The notes below the pieces were generated by a model. It ran no database searches. It was not told the origin of the DNA and worked only from the letters and a program-made list of their open reading frames with translations. From Chloroflexales bacterium ZM16-3 (GTDB lineage Bacteria; Chloroflexota; Chloroflexia; Chloroflexales; Chloroflexaceae), in NCBI GenBank assembly GCA_004138175.2, contig RYFE02000013.1, forward strand, positions 80,755-144,754: a stretch of 64,000 nt of DNA, given 5' to 3'. This document shows positions 50,931 to 59,350 of this stretch, piece by piece. The position numbers and the translations under genes were made by a program. The stretch's first letter is position 1; every line of letters starts with the position of its first letter.

Positions 50931-52204
50931 TGCGACGCTTCGCGACGATCCTTGATCGGCGGGGCATCTTCTATGGCTGGGTGGTGGTGCTGGTCTGCTT
51001 CCTGGTACTCTGCGTAAACTTCGGGGTGCGCCTGAGCTTCGGGATCTTCTTCGAGGCGCTGACCAGGGGCGGCGAGTTCGGCTGGACCCGCGCTGACACG
51101 GCGGGTGTGTTCAGCCTCTCAGTGCTGGTGCAGGCATTCACCAGCGCCCTGGTGGGCTGGCTGCTGGATCGCTTCGGGGTGCGCTGGGTCTTCGCCATCG
51201 GCCTGCTGGTGCTTGGCAGCGGGCTGATTCTCACCAGCCGCATCCGTAGCCTGTTCGACTTCTACCTGGCCTTCGGGCTGGTGACGGGGCTTGGCACCGC
51301 GATCCTCGGCCTGACCATCCACGGCACCACGGTGAGCCGCTGGTTCGACCGGCGCGGCCCGCGCGGGCTGGCGATCGGCCTGGCCTACGCGGGCACGGGC
51401 ATCGGCATCCTGCTGCTGGCCCCGCTGATCGAGCGGGTGATCGCGGCCTCCGGCTGGCGCCCGGCCTACCTGCTGCTGGCTGCCCTGGCCCTGGCTGGCG
51501 CCCTGCCGATCAGCCTGCTGCTGCTGCGCGACACCCCCGCCGAGCTGGGGCTGCGCCCGCTGGGCGCCCCAGAGGCCGCCGCGACCGAGCCCCACGCTCG
51601 CCACGCGCCCGAGCGGCGCTGGACGTTTGCTGAGGCCGTGCGGACGCCGGCCTTCTGGCTGCTGATGCTCGCTGGCCTGTGCAGCCTCTACACCCTGCGC
51701 ATGGTGACGGTTCACCAGGTGGCGCACTTCGTGGATCGAGGTGTGTCGCGGGCCACGGCGGCCGCCGTCTTCGGCGGCTCGGGCCTGATCACGGCGGGCA
51801 GCTACATCGGCTTCGGCCTGCTGAGCGACCGGATCGGGCGCGAGCGCTCCTTCTACCTGGGGGCGGCGGCGCAGGCGGTGGCCCTGGCGATGCTGCTGGC
51901 CCTGCCGAGCGACGCGCCCCTGGCCTACCTCTACGCCTACGCTGTGCTCTGGGGCGTGGGCGAGGGCAGCCGCAGCGGGCTGCTCACCGCCATCGCCAGC
52001 GACCGCTTCGCCGGCCCGCAGCTCGGCTCAATCGTGGGCACCCTGGGTGCATTCTTCGGCCTCGGCGCAGCCATCGGCAGCTGGGCTGGCGGCCTGATCT
52101 TCGACGGCCTCGGCAGCTACACCCCGGCCTTCCTCTCGGCCCTCGTCGCCACCGGCGTGGCCTGCGCCTGCGTGGCGATCGCCAAGGCGAATGTTGAATG
52201 TTGA
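50930..52204 (+). CDS. MFS transporter (12 membrane segments)
   Basis: A 424-residue major facilitator. Membrane segments are seen throughout, and the MFS loop signature GFGLLSDRIGRERSF lies between the halves. The start resembles oxalate/formate or monocarboxylate-type carriers (GWVVVLVCFLVLCVNFGVRLSFGIFFE). The substrate is not known. The ATG at 50930 overlaps the stop of the lipoprotein gene; 50918 is an alternative. Its last codons are written by a heptamer repeat. Confidence 0.87.
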   Translation: MRRFATILDRRGIFYGWVVVLVCFLVLCVNFGVRLSFGIFFEALTRGGEFGWTRADTAGVFSLSVLVQAFTSALVGWLLDRFGVRWVFAIGLLVLGSGLILTSRIRSLFDFYLAFGLVTGLGTAILGLTIHGTTVSRWFDRRGPRGLAIGLAYAGTGIGILLLAPLIERVIAASGWRPAYLLLAALALAGALPISLLLLRDTPAELGLRPLGAPEAAATEPHARHAPERRWTFAEAVRTPAFWLLMLAGLCSLYTLRMVTVHQVAHFVDRGVSRATAAAVFGGSGLITAGSYIGFGLLSDRIGRERSFYLGAAAQAVALAMLLALPSDAPLAYLYAYAVLWGVGEGSRSGLLTAIASDRFAGPQLGSIVGTLGAFFGLGAAIGSWAGGLIFDGLGSYTPAFLSALVATGVACACVAIAKANVEC

Positions 52205-52255
52205 ATGTTGAATGGCGCGCCATTCAGCATTCAACATTCAGCATTCGGCATTCAG
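52189..52255. repeat. Heptanucleotide repeats in inverted arrangement (GAATGTT / CATTCAG)
   Basis: Three copies of GAATGTT (52189-52209), then a GGCGCGCC centre, then five copies of CATTCAG-type units (52221-52255). The two halves are roughly inverted, so the RNA could fold as a hairpin and end the MFS transcript. The MFS stop (52202-52204) is inside. Confidence 0.8.
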
Positions 52256-52335
52256 TATTGTGCCCGATTGACAGCCTCCCTCCGTCGCCCTATTATCAGG
52301 TATATATATCGCTTCAAATTCAACGGAGATTTCAT

Positions 52336-52806
52336 ATGCCTGACCATGAGTTCATCATGTCCGAGGTCGATCTGGGCGAGATCGGCGATGTGGAGGATCA
52401 GAAGGTAACTCCCGAGAAGGTGCGCGAGTTCGAGGCGAGTAACCAGGCACAGGGCAACTTCGCATGGACGATCGTCGCCCGCGAGGCGGCGACCGGGCAT
52501 ATGGTCGGCTTCACGGAGATCTTCGGCAACCCGGCCCGCCCAACTATCTTGCACCAGGGGGCCACGGCGGTGCGCCCAGAGTTTCGTGGGCACCGGATGG
52601 GCCGCTGGATGAAGGCGGCCATGCTAGAGAAGGTGCTGGCCGAGAAGCCCGAGGCGCGCTTCGTGCGCACCGGCAACGCCAGCAGCAACGCGCCCATGCT
52701 GGCGATCAACATCGACCTGGGATTCAAGCCGTATCTGCTTGTGACGATCTGGCAGGTGGAGACGGAGAAAGCGCTCGGCTACGCGGGGGAGGGCCAGGGA
52801 GGGTAA
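52336..52806 (+). CDS. GNAT acetyltransferase domain, possibly only the C-terminal half
   Basis: A 156-residue GNAT. The acetyl-CoA part reads TAVRPEFRGHRMGRWMKAAML. The N-terminus (DLGEIGDVEDQKVTPEKVREFE) looks like the middle of two-domain mycothiol-synthase-like proteins, so this may be the second half of a longer ancestor. It has a fair ribosome site (GGAG, 7 nt before ATG) and an AT-rich start region, so it seems to be expressed. The substrate is unknown. Confidence 0.75.
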   Translation: MPDHEFIMSEVDLGEIGDVEDQKVTPEKVREFEASNQAQGNFAWTIVAREAATGHMVGFTEIFGNPARPTILHQGATAVRPEFRGHRMGRWMKAAMLEKVLAEKPEARFVRTGNASSNAPMLAINIDLGFKPYLLVTIWQVETEKALGYAGEGQGG

Positions 52807-52836
52807 AACCCTCCCTGAGACCCTCCCGCCTGGGGG

Positions 52837-53823
52837 CTACGGCCGCTGGAAGGGCTGGCCCAGCGCGGCGGGGGCGGGGGTGGCAAGCCAGGCCACCAGT
52901 CGCTCTGCGGGGCGGCGCAGGGGCGGCGGCAGGGTGGCCAGGCGGCGGGCGGCGCCGGGGCTAGAGAGCAGGTTGACCAGGGCGAGCACGATGATCATCA
53001 GCACGAACGGGGCCACCTGGAAGACCTGGGTCGGCACGCCGGGGATGACGCCCTGCGAGCGCGATGCGACGGCCTGGAGCGCGGCGAAGAGGTAGCATCC
53101 GAGGGCGACGCGCCAGGGCTGCCAACCGCCGAAGATCACAATCGCCAGGGCGATCCAGCCGGTGCCGAAGGTGTGGCGGTAGCTCCAGCCCTGCTTCAGA
53201 TCGAGCGAGTAGGCCGCCCCGGCGATGCCGACCAGCGCCCCGCCGAGCAGCAGGTAGAGGTAGCGCAGCCGCACCACCGGCACCCCGCGCGCGTAGGCCG
53301 TCTGCGGGCGCTCGCCGAGGGCGCGCAGCACCAGACCGGCACGGGTGCGGTAGAGGAACCACCAGACGGCCGGCAGCAGCAGGAAGCTGGCGTAGATCAG
53401 CAGGTCGTGGTTGAAGAGCAGCGGGCCGAGCAGCGGCAGCTCCGCGAGGCCGGGCACGGGGGCGTGGGGCACCGCCGGGCCGGGCACGCGCACGTAGGGT
53501 GCGCCCAGGAACGATGAGAGGTCGGTGCAGAGCAGGGCCAGCACGAAGCCCACCGCCGTCTGCGACTGGCCGAGGCTGAGGCTGAGCACGCCAAGCACGA
53601 GGGCGACGAGGGCGCTGGTCAGGGCGGCGGCGGCGAAGCCGAGGGGCAGGCTGCCAGTGATCTTGGCCACGGCGAAGCCGGCCATGGCCGCGAGGAGCAT
53701 GCTGCCGTCGAGCGAGAGGTTGACGACGCCGGCGCGCTCGCTGATGGTCTCGCCCATGGTGGCGAAGATCAGGGGCGCGGCGGCGGCGAGCACGGCGGCG
53801 AGGTCGATCAGGATCTGCTCCAT
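52837..53823 (-). CDS. BmpA-type ABC importer, permease 2
   Basis: A 328-residue BPD_transp_2 permease with about eight to nine membrane segments (the second of the pair, YufQ/NupC-like). The N-terminus has MGETISERAGVVNLSLDGSML, the family signature, and RALGERPQTAYARGV marks the coupling loop. It forms the channel with the permease at 54270. It is the last gene of the operon and separated from its partner by a 446-nt GC-rich gap, unusual for this family. Confidence 0.9.
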   Translation of the reverse strand: MEQILIDLAAVLAAAAPLIFATMGETISERAGVVNLSLDGSMLLAAMAGFAVAKITGSLPLGFAAAALTSALVALVLGVLSLSLGQSQTAVGFVLALLCTDLSSFLGAPYVRVPGPAVPHAPVPGLAELPLLGPLLFNHDLLIYASFLLLPAVWWFLYRTRAGLVLRALGERPQTAYARGVPVVRLRYLYLLLGGALVGIAGAAYSLDLKQGWSYRHTFGTGWIALAIVIFGGWQPWRVALGCYLFAALQAVASRSQGVIPGVPTQVFQVAPFVLMIIVLALVNLLSSPGAARRLATLPPPLRRPAERLVAWLATPAPAALGQPFQRP

Positions 53824-54269
53824 AGGCCCTCCAGCTTACGGTAGTCTCCGTGTTTGCGGGCGCTGCGCCCCGCGCCCCGCTTCGGGTGCTCCGAGATCGC
53901 GTTTGCGGGCGCTGCGCCCCGCGCCCCGCCTCGGGGGCCAGCCCCCGAGACCCCCGAGGCGGGGCGCTACGCCCCCCAGACCCCCTGAATCTGATGCTGC
54001 GGTGTGCCGACGGCCCGTTGTTTGGCCTGTGCGCGGTGCGGGGGGCGCAGTACCAGTCTCTTCTCGTGTGTCGGGCAGGTGCATTGCCGTTGAGGTGCGA
54101 CCGCCCGCACCTGCGCAGCTGTCATGACAACGTGCATTGCATCGGTTACATGCCTAAGATTCCAGGGTTCGAAGGGGCGGAGCCCCTCGTGGGAGGTGCA
54201 GGAGGGCTAGCCCTTCTGCCGCGGGTCTGGGGCGCGCAGCCCCAGCATGAGTACCGGGTGCGCCGGCGC
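53824..54269. repeat. GC-rich repeat-filled gap in the ABC operon
   Basis: No gene was found. A 29-bp unit beginning GTTTGCGGGCGCTGCGCC is repeated exactly at 53852-53880 and 53901-53929. It is followed by nested hairpins (CCTCGGGGG with CCCCCGAGG). A further hairpin-rich stretch lies at 54165-54240 (GGGGCGGAGCCCC). This looks like dispersed-repeat insertion between the two permease genes. Confidence 0.7.
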
Positions 54270-55328
54270 TCACTTCCGGGCGCTCAGCCCGCGCGCCAGC
54301 AGCGCGAAGAGTACCAGGGCGCCCTGGAGCACCCCGGCGATGCTGCTGTCGGTGCCGAGGGCCAGCGGCAGCTGCACGCTGCCCACCGTGAAGACCGCGA
54401 AGGCGGCGGCGACCGGCAGCACCCAGGCCGGGTTCGCCCGCACGAGCAGCACCACCAGCAGGGCCAGCAGCCCGATCCCGCTGGAGATGCTCGGGATGAG
54501 CTGGTGGAACACGCCGATGATCTGGATGGCCCCGGCTAGGCCGGCCAGCGCCCCGCAGGCCGCCAGCGACTCCGCCAGCCGCCGGGCGGCCGGCACGCCC
54601 ATGCGCCCTGCCGCCTGCGGGTTCAGCCCCACCGCGCGCAGCTCCAGCCCCCAGCGCGTCCGCGTCACCGCCGCCCAGATGATCGCCAGGGCGATCAGGG
54701 CGACGATCGGCGCGATTGGGGCTAGGCGCAGCTTGTCCAGGGTGGGCAGCCAGAGCGCGTTGGGCAGCGGCTCGGTGCCCGAGGACGATGCCTGGCCGAC
54801 CCGCCGCCACGGCCCGAGCACGAGGTAGAGCGCGATCCCGCTGGCCAGGAAGTTCAGCCCCAGCCCGGCGAAGATCTCGTTGACCCGCAGGCCCACCCGC
54901 AGCCATGCCGCCAGGGTGGCCCACGCCGCGCCGCCCGCCGCCCCGCAGGCGAAGGCCAGCGCCCAGAGCAGCGGCGGCGGCAGGTCGGGGAAGAGGCGCA
55001 GCGGGATCATGGCCGCCACCGCGCCCAAGATCATCTGCCCCTCGACGCCCAGGTTGTACAGGCCGGCGGCGAAGGTGAGGGTGAGCCCAGCCGAGCAGAG
55101 CATCAGCGGCGCGGCCAGCATAATCATGTCGCTGATGCGCACCGGCGTGGAGAAGGCCCCCAGGAAGATCAGCCGGTAGGCTTCGAGGGGCGGCACACCG
55201 CTGCTCAGCAGCACGATGCTGGTGAAGATCAGCGCGCCGACGAGGGCCAGGGCACCGAAGAGCAGCGGTGAGCGGATGGCGGCCTTGGGGGGCTTCTGTG
55301 CCGGCGCGGCCTGATTGCTGGTGGTCAT
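54270..55328 (-). CDS. BmpA-type ABC importer, permease 1
   Basis: A 352-residue BPD_transp_2 permease (YufP-like) with about ten membrane segments; the family region FAAGLYNLGVEGQMILGAV and the loop ELRAVGLNPQAAGRMGVPAARR are clear. It starts 4 nt inside the end of the ATPase gene, so the pair is coupled. Confidence 0.9.
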   Translation of the reverse strand: MTTSNQAAPAQKPPKAAIRSPLLFGALALVGALIFTSIVLLSSGVPPLEAYRLIFLGAFSTPVRISDMIMLAAPLMLCSAGLTLTFAAGLYNLGVEGQMILGAVAAMIPLRLFPDLPPPLLWALAFACGAAGGAAWATLAAWLRVGLRVNEIFAGLGLNFLASGIALYLVLGPWRRVGQASSSGTEPLPNALWLPTLDKLRLAPIAPIVALIALAIIWAAVTRTRWGLELRAVGLNPQAAGRMGVPAARRLAESLAACGALAGLAGAIQIIGVFHQLIPSISSGIGLLALLVVLLVRANPAWVLPVAAAFAVFTVGSVQLPLALGTDSSIAGVLQGALVLFALLARGLSARK

Positions 55329-56842
55329 GTGGCGGTTGCTCCCCTGCTCCCGGCGACGGTGGCGAAGTCCACCCCGCCGATCAGCTCGGCCAGCCGGGGC
55401 GCGCTCAGCTCGGCCCTCGGCAGCAGCCGCGAGATCTGCCCGGCGAAGAAGACCAGCACGTAATCGCTGTACTCCAGGATCTCGTCGAGGTCGGCGGTGG
55501 CGAACACCACGGCGCAGCCCGCGTCGCGGCGGGCCAGCAGTCGGCCCCAGATCGCCCGCGCCGAGGCCACGTCTAGCCCGCGGGTGGGCTGCTCGCAGAC
55601 GAGGGCGCGCGTGTTGTCGGGGATCATCGCCAGCATGGCCCGCTGCTGGTTGCCGCCCGAGAGAGCCATAATCGGGCTGGCCGGCATAGCCTTGATGCTG
55701 TAGTCGGTAATCGCCTGGCGCGCAGCACCCTCGGCGGCGCGCCGGTCGATGATCGCCCCCTCGGGCTGGAGCAGGGCGAAGTGTTCGGCCAGGGTCAGCG
55801 GGCCGACCACCCCTTCCACGAGCCGGTCGGCGGGCAGGTACTCGACGCCGCCCCGGCGGAATGCGGCCGCCCCGGCCCCGGTGAGATCGGCCCCGGCCAG
55901 GCTGATCCGCCCGGCGCTGGGGCGGAACTGGCCGCAGAGCAGGCGCAGCAGGATCTGCTGGCCGCTGCCCTCAAGGCCGGCCAGTCCCACCACCGCCCCG
56001 GCGGGGATGGCGAGGTTCAGATCGGTCAGGGCCATATTGCCGTCGCGGGCGGCCACACGGTTGAGCTGCCATGCGGGCGGGGCCGTAGAGACGCCCCGCC
56101 GGGGCGTCTCTACCTGCGGCGAACTATGCCCCCCCCCGCCAAACATCATCCTCAGGAGGCGCTCCTGGGGCTGGGGCATGGCCATCTGGCCCTCGCCGAC
56201 CACCCGCCCGGCCCGCAGGACGCTGACCGTGTCGCAGAGGTCGGCCACCTCATCGAGCTTATGCGAGACGAAGAGCACTGTGTTGCCCTCGGCGGCCAGC
56301 CGACGCAGGGCGACGAAGAGCGATCTGGCCTGGGCGGCGGTGATCCCAGTGGTCGGCTCGTCGAGGATGAGCGCGCGGGCGCCGCAGGCCAACAGGCGGA
56401 TGATCTCAAGCTGCTGGCGCTGGCCGACGGTCAGGGCGGAGATGGGGTCATCGGGGGCGACGCTGAAGCCGAGGCGGCCGGCGAGCACCGTCAGGGTGTT
56501 GCGGGCCTCGGTGCGCGAGGGCAGCGCCCAGCGCGGCGCGGCGCAGAGCAGGTTCTCCAGCGCGCTGAAGCCTGGCACATCAAGCGGCTCCTGATGCACC
56601 ATGCCGACCCCGGCGCGCAGGGCCGCGCCCGGATCGCCCAGCGCCACCGGCTTGCCTTCCAGCAGCACCTCGCCGCCGTCGGGACGCAAAAAGCCGGAGA
56701 GCAGCTTCATCAGCGTGCTCTTACCGGCCCCATTCTCGCCCAGCACGCCGTGAATCTGCCCCTCGGCGAAGCGCAGGCTCACGCCGTCGTTGGCCCGCAG
56801 CGTGCCGAAGACCTTGGTCAGGTTGTGGACGCTTACTTCCAT
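55325..56842 (-). CDS. BmpA-type ABC importer, duplicated ATPase
   Basis: A 505-residue protein with two ABC domains. The first has Walker A GENGAGKSTLMKLL and a signature-like LTVGQRQQLEI. The second has a Walker A without Lys (GLEGSGQQILLRLL), the usual state for this family, and the signature LSGGNQQRAML. The linker between them (about residue 245-255) is encoded by a perfect palindrome that looks like an inserted repeat. The ribosome site before 56842 is poor, and hairpins precede it. Confidence 0.92.
   Translation of the reverse strand: MEVSVHNLTKVFGTLRANDGVSLRFAEGQIHGVLGENGAGKSTLMKLLSGFLRPDGGEVLLEGKPVALGDPGAALRAGVGMVHQEPLDVPGFSALENLLCAAPRWALPSRTEARNTLTVLAGRLGFSVAPDDPISALTVGQRQQLEIIRLLACGARALILDEPTTGITAAQARSLFVALRRLAAEGNTVLFVSHKLDEVADLCDTVSVLRAGRVVGEGQMAMPQPQERLLRMMFGGGGHSSPQVETPRRGVSTAPPAWQLNRVAARDGNMALTDLNLAIPAGAVVGLAGLEGSGQQILLRLLCGQFRPSAGRISLAGADLTGAGAAAFRRGGVEYLPADRLVEGVVGPLTLAEHFALLQPEGAIIDRRAAEGAARQAITDYSIKAMPASPIMALSGGNQQRAMLAMIPDNTRALVCEQPTRGLDVASARAIWGRLLARRDAGCAVVFATADLDEILEYSDYVLVFFAGQISRLLPRAELSAPRLAELIGGVDFATVAGSRGATAT
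56085..56113. repeat. 29-bp perfect palindrome inside the ABC ATPase gene
   Basis: The arms GTAGAGACGCCCC and GGGGCGTCTCTAC are perfectly complementary with a GCC loop. They encode VETPRRGVST in the inter-domain linker. The sequence looks like an intergenic palindromic repeat of the GTAGAGACG type, here tolerated in frame. Confidence 0.75.
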
Positions 56843-56850
56843 CGGTGGGG

Positions 56851-56875
56851 TGTGGGGCGGCTGCGCCGCCCCACA
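56851..56875 (-). repeat. 11-bp hairpin at the ABC ATPase start
   Basis: The arms TGTGGGGCGGC and GCCGCCCCACA with a TGC loop lie just upstream of the ATPase start on the minus strand. It could occlude or position the ribosome there. Confidence 0.6.
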
Positions 56876-56881
56876 GATTTC

Positions 56882-56928
56882 TTTTCATAAAGGCCGGGGC
56901 GGCGCATCCGCCCCGGCCTTTATGAAAA
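56882..56928 (-). terminator. Long hairpin after the binding-protein gene
   Basis: Perfect 21-bp arms (56882-56902 with 56908-56928), 5-nt loop, directly downstream of the BMP gene stop. On the minus strand it is preceded, not followed, by a T-run. It may stop most transcripts or protect the BMP mRNA, so that binding protein is made in excess over the ATPase and permeases. Confidence 0.6.
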
Positions 56929-56932
56929 AAGA

Positions 56933-58267
56933 TTACGGCGCGCTCTGGCCGTCCACGCCCTCAAGGAGCTGCTCGGAGTACCAGATCGTCTTATCGTCGG
57001 CCGTGGTGCCATCAGCCACGAAGGGCGTGCCATCCTGGTAGTTTAGCGGGCCGGTGTAGAGGTTCAGGCTGCCGTCGGCCAGCTGGGCGATAAACGCATC
57101 CAGCTTGGTCGCGTTATCGGCGCTGAGCGCGGCACCATTCTCGAAGCCGACGATGCTGGTGTCGGGGTTGTTGATGTTTGTCCAGTCGGGGGCGATCCAG
57201 TCAAAGCTCTGCTGGAAGGTGCCGGCCTTGGCGTCGCTGATTGCCTTGAGGTAGGTGGGACCCCAGTTGAAGTAGGGCACGCCCAGGCAGACGTCGGGGG
57301 CCTGCTCGCAGGCGGCCTTATAGTCGTAGGGGATAGCGTAGACCTTCTTACCGGCCTGGGTGGCCTTGTTGGCCTCGACAATCGCCTCGGTAGTGTCGAT
57401 GCCCGAGAGGATCACATCGCTGCCGCCATTGATGAAGTCGTTAGCGACCTGGGTCGGGTCGAGGGTCACGCCGGGAATATTGAACCAGAAGCCGATCCAG
57501 GTCACCTTAAAGGAGAGCTGGTCGGCGGGCTTGCCGAGCACGTCCGTCCAGCAGTACTTCGCGCCAAGGTAGGCCGAGTTGACCAGGCGACGGGTCTCGG
57601 GGTCGATCAGCGGGCCAAGGTAGGAGATCTTGCCGGTCTCGCTCTGGAGGGCGGCTGCGCACCCGGCCATCATCTTGCCGTAGATCATCTTGCCCATGAT
57701 ATTGCCGACGTTGGCCGGGGCCTTGCCAGCGAGCACCGAGTCGCCCGAGGCGTGGATGAAGGTGACGTCGGGGTTGGCCTCGGCGGCGATGTTAGTGCCA
57801 TCGCCGAACTCAGCCGAGTTGGTGACGACAAACGTAGCGCCCTGGGCGATCAGCTCATCGATCACCTGCTCAACCTTGACGTTGGGCCGGTCGGCGGGGT
57901 TAACCTTGTCGATGTAGATAAACTTGGAGCCGGGGATGCGCTCCTCGACGTACTTCATGCCCTCGTACTGGGCCTGGTTCCAGCCGCCGTCGTTGATCGG
58001 GCCGACCAGCACCATGCCGAAGATGTAGGGCTCAGCCTCGGTGGCGGGGGCCTCGGTGGCGGCTACGGGAGCCTCGGTGGCCTCGGTGGCGGGGGCTTCT
58101 GTGGCAGCTGCGGGGGCTTCTGTGGCTGCGGGTGCCTCGGCAGACTCGGTGGCCTCGGTGGCGGGGGACTCTGTGGGCGTGCTGGCAGGCGCGCCGCCAC
58201 AGGCGGAGAGGATCGCGCCAAGAACCAGGATGAGCAGGGCGGGCCAGCGGGTGAGTGCTCGCTTCAT
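56933..58267 (-). CDS. BmpA-family substrate-binding lipoprotein
   Basis: A 444-residue protein with a signal peptide and lipobox (ILVLGAILSACGG). A long Ala/Thr/Glu-rich linker of EATE/APAATEAP repeats (about 27-80) precedes the PnrA/Med-like domain (FGMVLVGPINDGGWNQAQYEGM, then FVVTNSAEFGDG and FIHASGD). Proteins of this family bind nucleosides or related ligands. It is first in the operon with the ABC ATPase and two permeases. A consensus promoter lies 185 nt upstream. Confidence 0.92.
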   Translation of the reverse strand: MKRALTRWPALLILVLGAILSACGGAPASTPTESPATEATESAEAPAATEAPAAATEAPATEATEAPVAATEAPATEAEPYIFGMVLVGPINDGGWNQAQYEGMKYVEERIPGSKFIYIDKVNPADRPNVKVEQVIDELIAQGATFVVTNSAEFGDGTNIAAEANPDVTFIHASGDSVLAGKAPANVGNIMGKMIYGKMMAGCAAALQSETGKISYLGPLIDPETRRLVNSAYLGAKYCWTDVLGKPADQLSFKVTWIGFWFNIPGVTLDPTQVANDFINGGSDVILSGIDTTEAIVEANKATQAGKKVYAIPYDYKAACEQAPDVCLGVPYFNWGPTYLKAISDAKAGTFQQSFDWIAPDWTNINNPDTSIVGFENGAALSADNATKLDAFIAQLADGSLNLYTGPLNYQDGTPFVADGTTADDKTIWYSEQLLEGVDGQSAP

Positions 58268-58446
58268 AAATACTCCTCGTGGACAATCTGCAAACGGGCG
58301 GGAATAACAATACGCGGGTGGCGGCGGACCATTCCGTCACCCTCCCGCGCAGGAAAAGCGCACATGGAAGCGGGGCCTTCAAACGAGGAGCATCCCCCTC
58401 AAAGCTGCGCCGCTTGCACTGATATTAAGTTCTGGTTAACTTGGCC
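58268..58446 (-). promoter_or_regulatory. Long 5' leader of the BMP operon, candidate structured RNA
   Basis: About 178 nt lie between the promoter and the BMP start. A strong helix pairs GGGTG with CACCC around an inner CGGA/TCCG hairpin (about 58312-58350), and a GGGG/CCCC pair encloses a smaller loop near 58372-58396. No known riboswitch consensus was recognised. GAGGAG lies 6 nt before the ATG. Confidence 0.45.
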
Positions 58447-58451
58447 GGATG

Positions 58452-58480
58452 AGTATAACGGATGGCCGCGAGACTGTCAA
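58452..58480 (-). promoter_or_regulatory. Sigma-70 promoter of the BMP operon
   Basis: On the minus strand: a perfect -35 TTGACA (58475-58480), 17-nt spacer, and -10 TATACT (58452-58457). The quality suggests a strong, perhaps repressible promoter. Confidence 0.82.
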
Positions 58481-58575
58481 TTTATCTCGGGTACGCCAGA
58501 ATCGGCAGCGTACAGGGCCGACGACATTGTCGCCGACCCTGTTGCCGTCTATACTTCGCCCCCTGGCCGTGAGTC

Positions 58576-59265
58576 TTACTCCTGCGTGCCGCCCAGGATG
58601 CGGTGAACCTCACGGCGCGCCCCGTCGAGCACCTGGATGATCATGCGCATCTGCTCGGGGCTGCCGTGGCGGGCCGACTGCATCACAACCTCCATCAGAG
58701 ACTTCATGTTCTGTCGCAGGGCGATCTGCCCCGCGCCATCATCGTCGGGGTGGAAGCCACGACGCTGGCCCTCGCCCTGGCGCTCGGCCAGCAGCTGTCG
58801 GCCGCTCTCGGTGATCGTGTAGATCCGCTTGCCCTCAACCTGCTCGCTCGTCAGGTGGCCCGCATCCTCAAGCAGTTGCAAGGTCGGGTAGACCGTGCCG
58901 GGGCTTGGGCGGTAGAAGCCGGCGTAGCGGCTCTCCAGCTCCTTGATCAGGTCGTAGCCGTGGCGGGGCTGCTCGGCCAGCAGCTCCAGCAGGGCGAACT
59001 TGATGTCGCCGCGCCGATGCCGTCGCCTGGGGCCGTCACCGCCGAAGGGGCCGTCGCTGCCGAAGGGGCCGTCGCCGCCGAAGGGGCCGTCGCCGCCGAA
59101 GGGGCCGAGCCCGCGCCGGGCCATCCGCAGAGCCTGTATACGCCGGGCCCAGGGCGGGCCGCCCTGCTCCTCGCTCTGCCGCGCCCAGGGCGGCCCGTGG
59201 CGATGCCCACGGCCCTCGCGGCCCTCGTATCGTTCGTTGTCCTCGTGGTGGTGTCGCTTGTGCAT
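58576..59265 (-). CDS. PadR-family transcription repressor
   Basis: A 229-residue protein. The basic His/Arg-rich N-terminus contains four GPFGGD-type repeats (about 55-78), after which comes the PadR winged helix (IKFALLELLAEQPRHGYDLIKELESR, PSPGTVYPTLQLLEDAG, GKRIYTITESGRQLL) and a C-terminal helix for dimerisation. The ligand is unknown. GATATATCG repeats flank its promoter. It is upstream of the BMP operon on the same strand, so it may control that importer. Confidence 0.88.
   Translation of the reverse strand: MHKRHHHEDNERYEGREGRGHRHGPPWARQSEEQGGPPWARRIQALRMARRGLGPFGGDGPFGGDGPFGSDGPFGGDGPRRRHRRGDIKFALLELLAEQPRHGYDLIKELESRYAGFYRPSPGTVYPTLQLLEDAGHLTSEQVEGKRIYTITESGRQLLAERQGEGQRRGFHPDDDGAGQIALRQNMKSLMEVVMQSARHGSPEQMRMIIQVLDGARREVHRILGGTQE
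59041..59112 (-). repeat. 18-bp in-frame tandem repeat in the padR-like gene
   Basis: Four units of 18 bp (GCCGAAGGGGCCGTCGCC and variants) encode GPFGGD/GPFGSD repeats. Confidence 0.85.
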
Positions 59266-59284
59266 ATCGTTAGTCCCTTTCTTT

Positions 59285-59338
59285 CGATATATCGTTACGT
59301 CGCAAAAAGACTATAGCACGATAAAGATATATCGTCAA
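59285..59338 (-). promoter_or_regulatory. padR promoter with two GATATATCG operator-like sites
   Basis: On the minus strand: -35 TTGACG (59333-59338), 17-nt spacer, -10 TATAGT (59310-59315). GATATATCG palindromes lie at 59326-59334, beside the -35, and at 59286-59294, downstream of the likely start site. This is the expected layout for an autorepressed gene. Confidence 0.75.
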
Positions 59339-59350
59339 TAGGCTGTTTTG

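Noticed and set aside
58268..58446. A known riboswitch class (purine, TPP, cobalamin, guanidine, ZTP, fluoride)
   Set aside because: I compared the leader by eye with the consensus cores I know and none fits; it is kept only as an unassigned structured leader.
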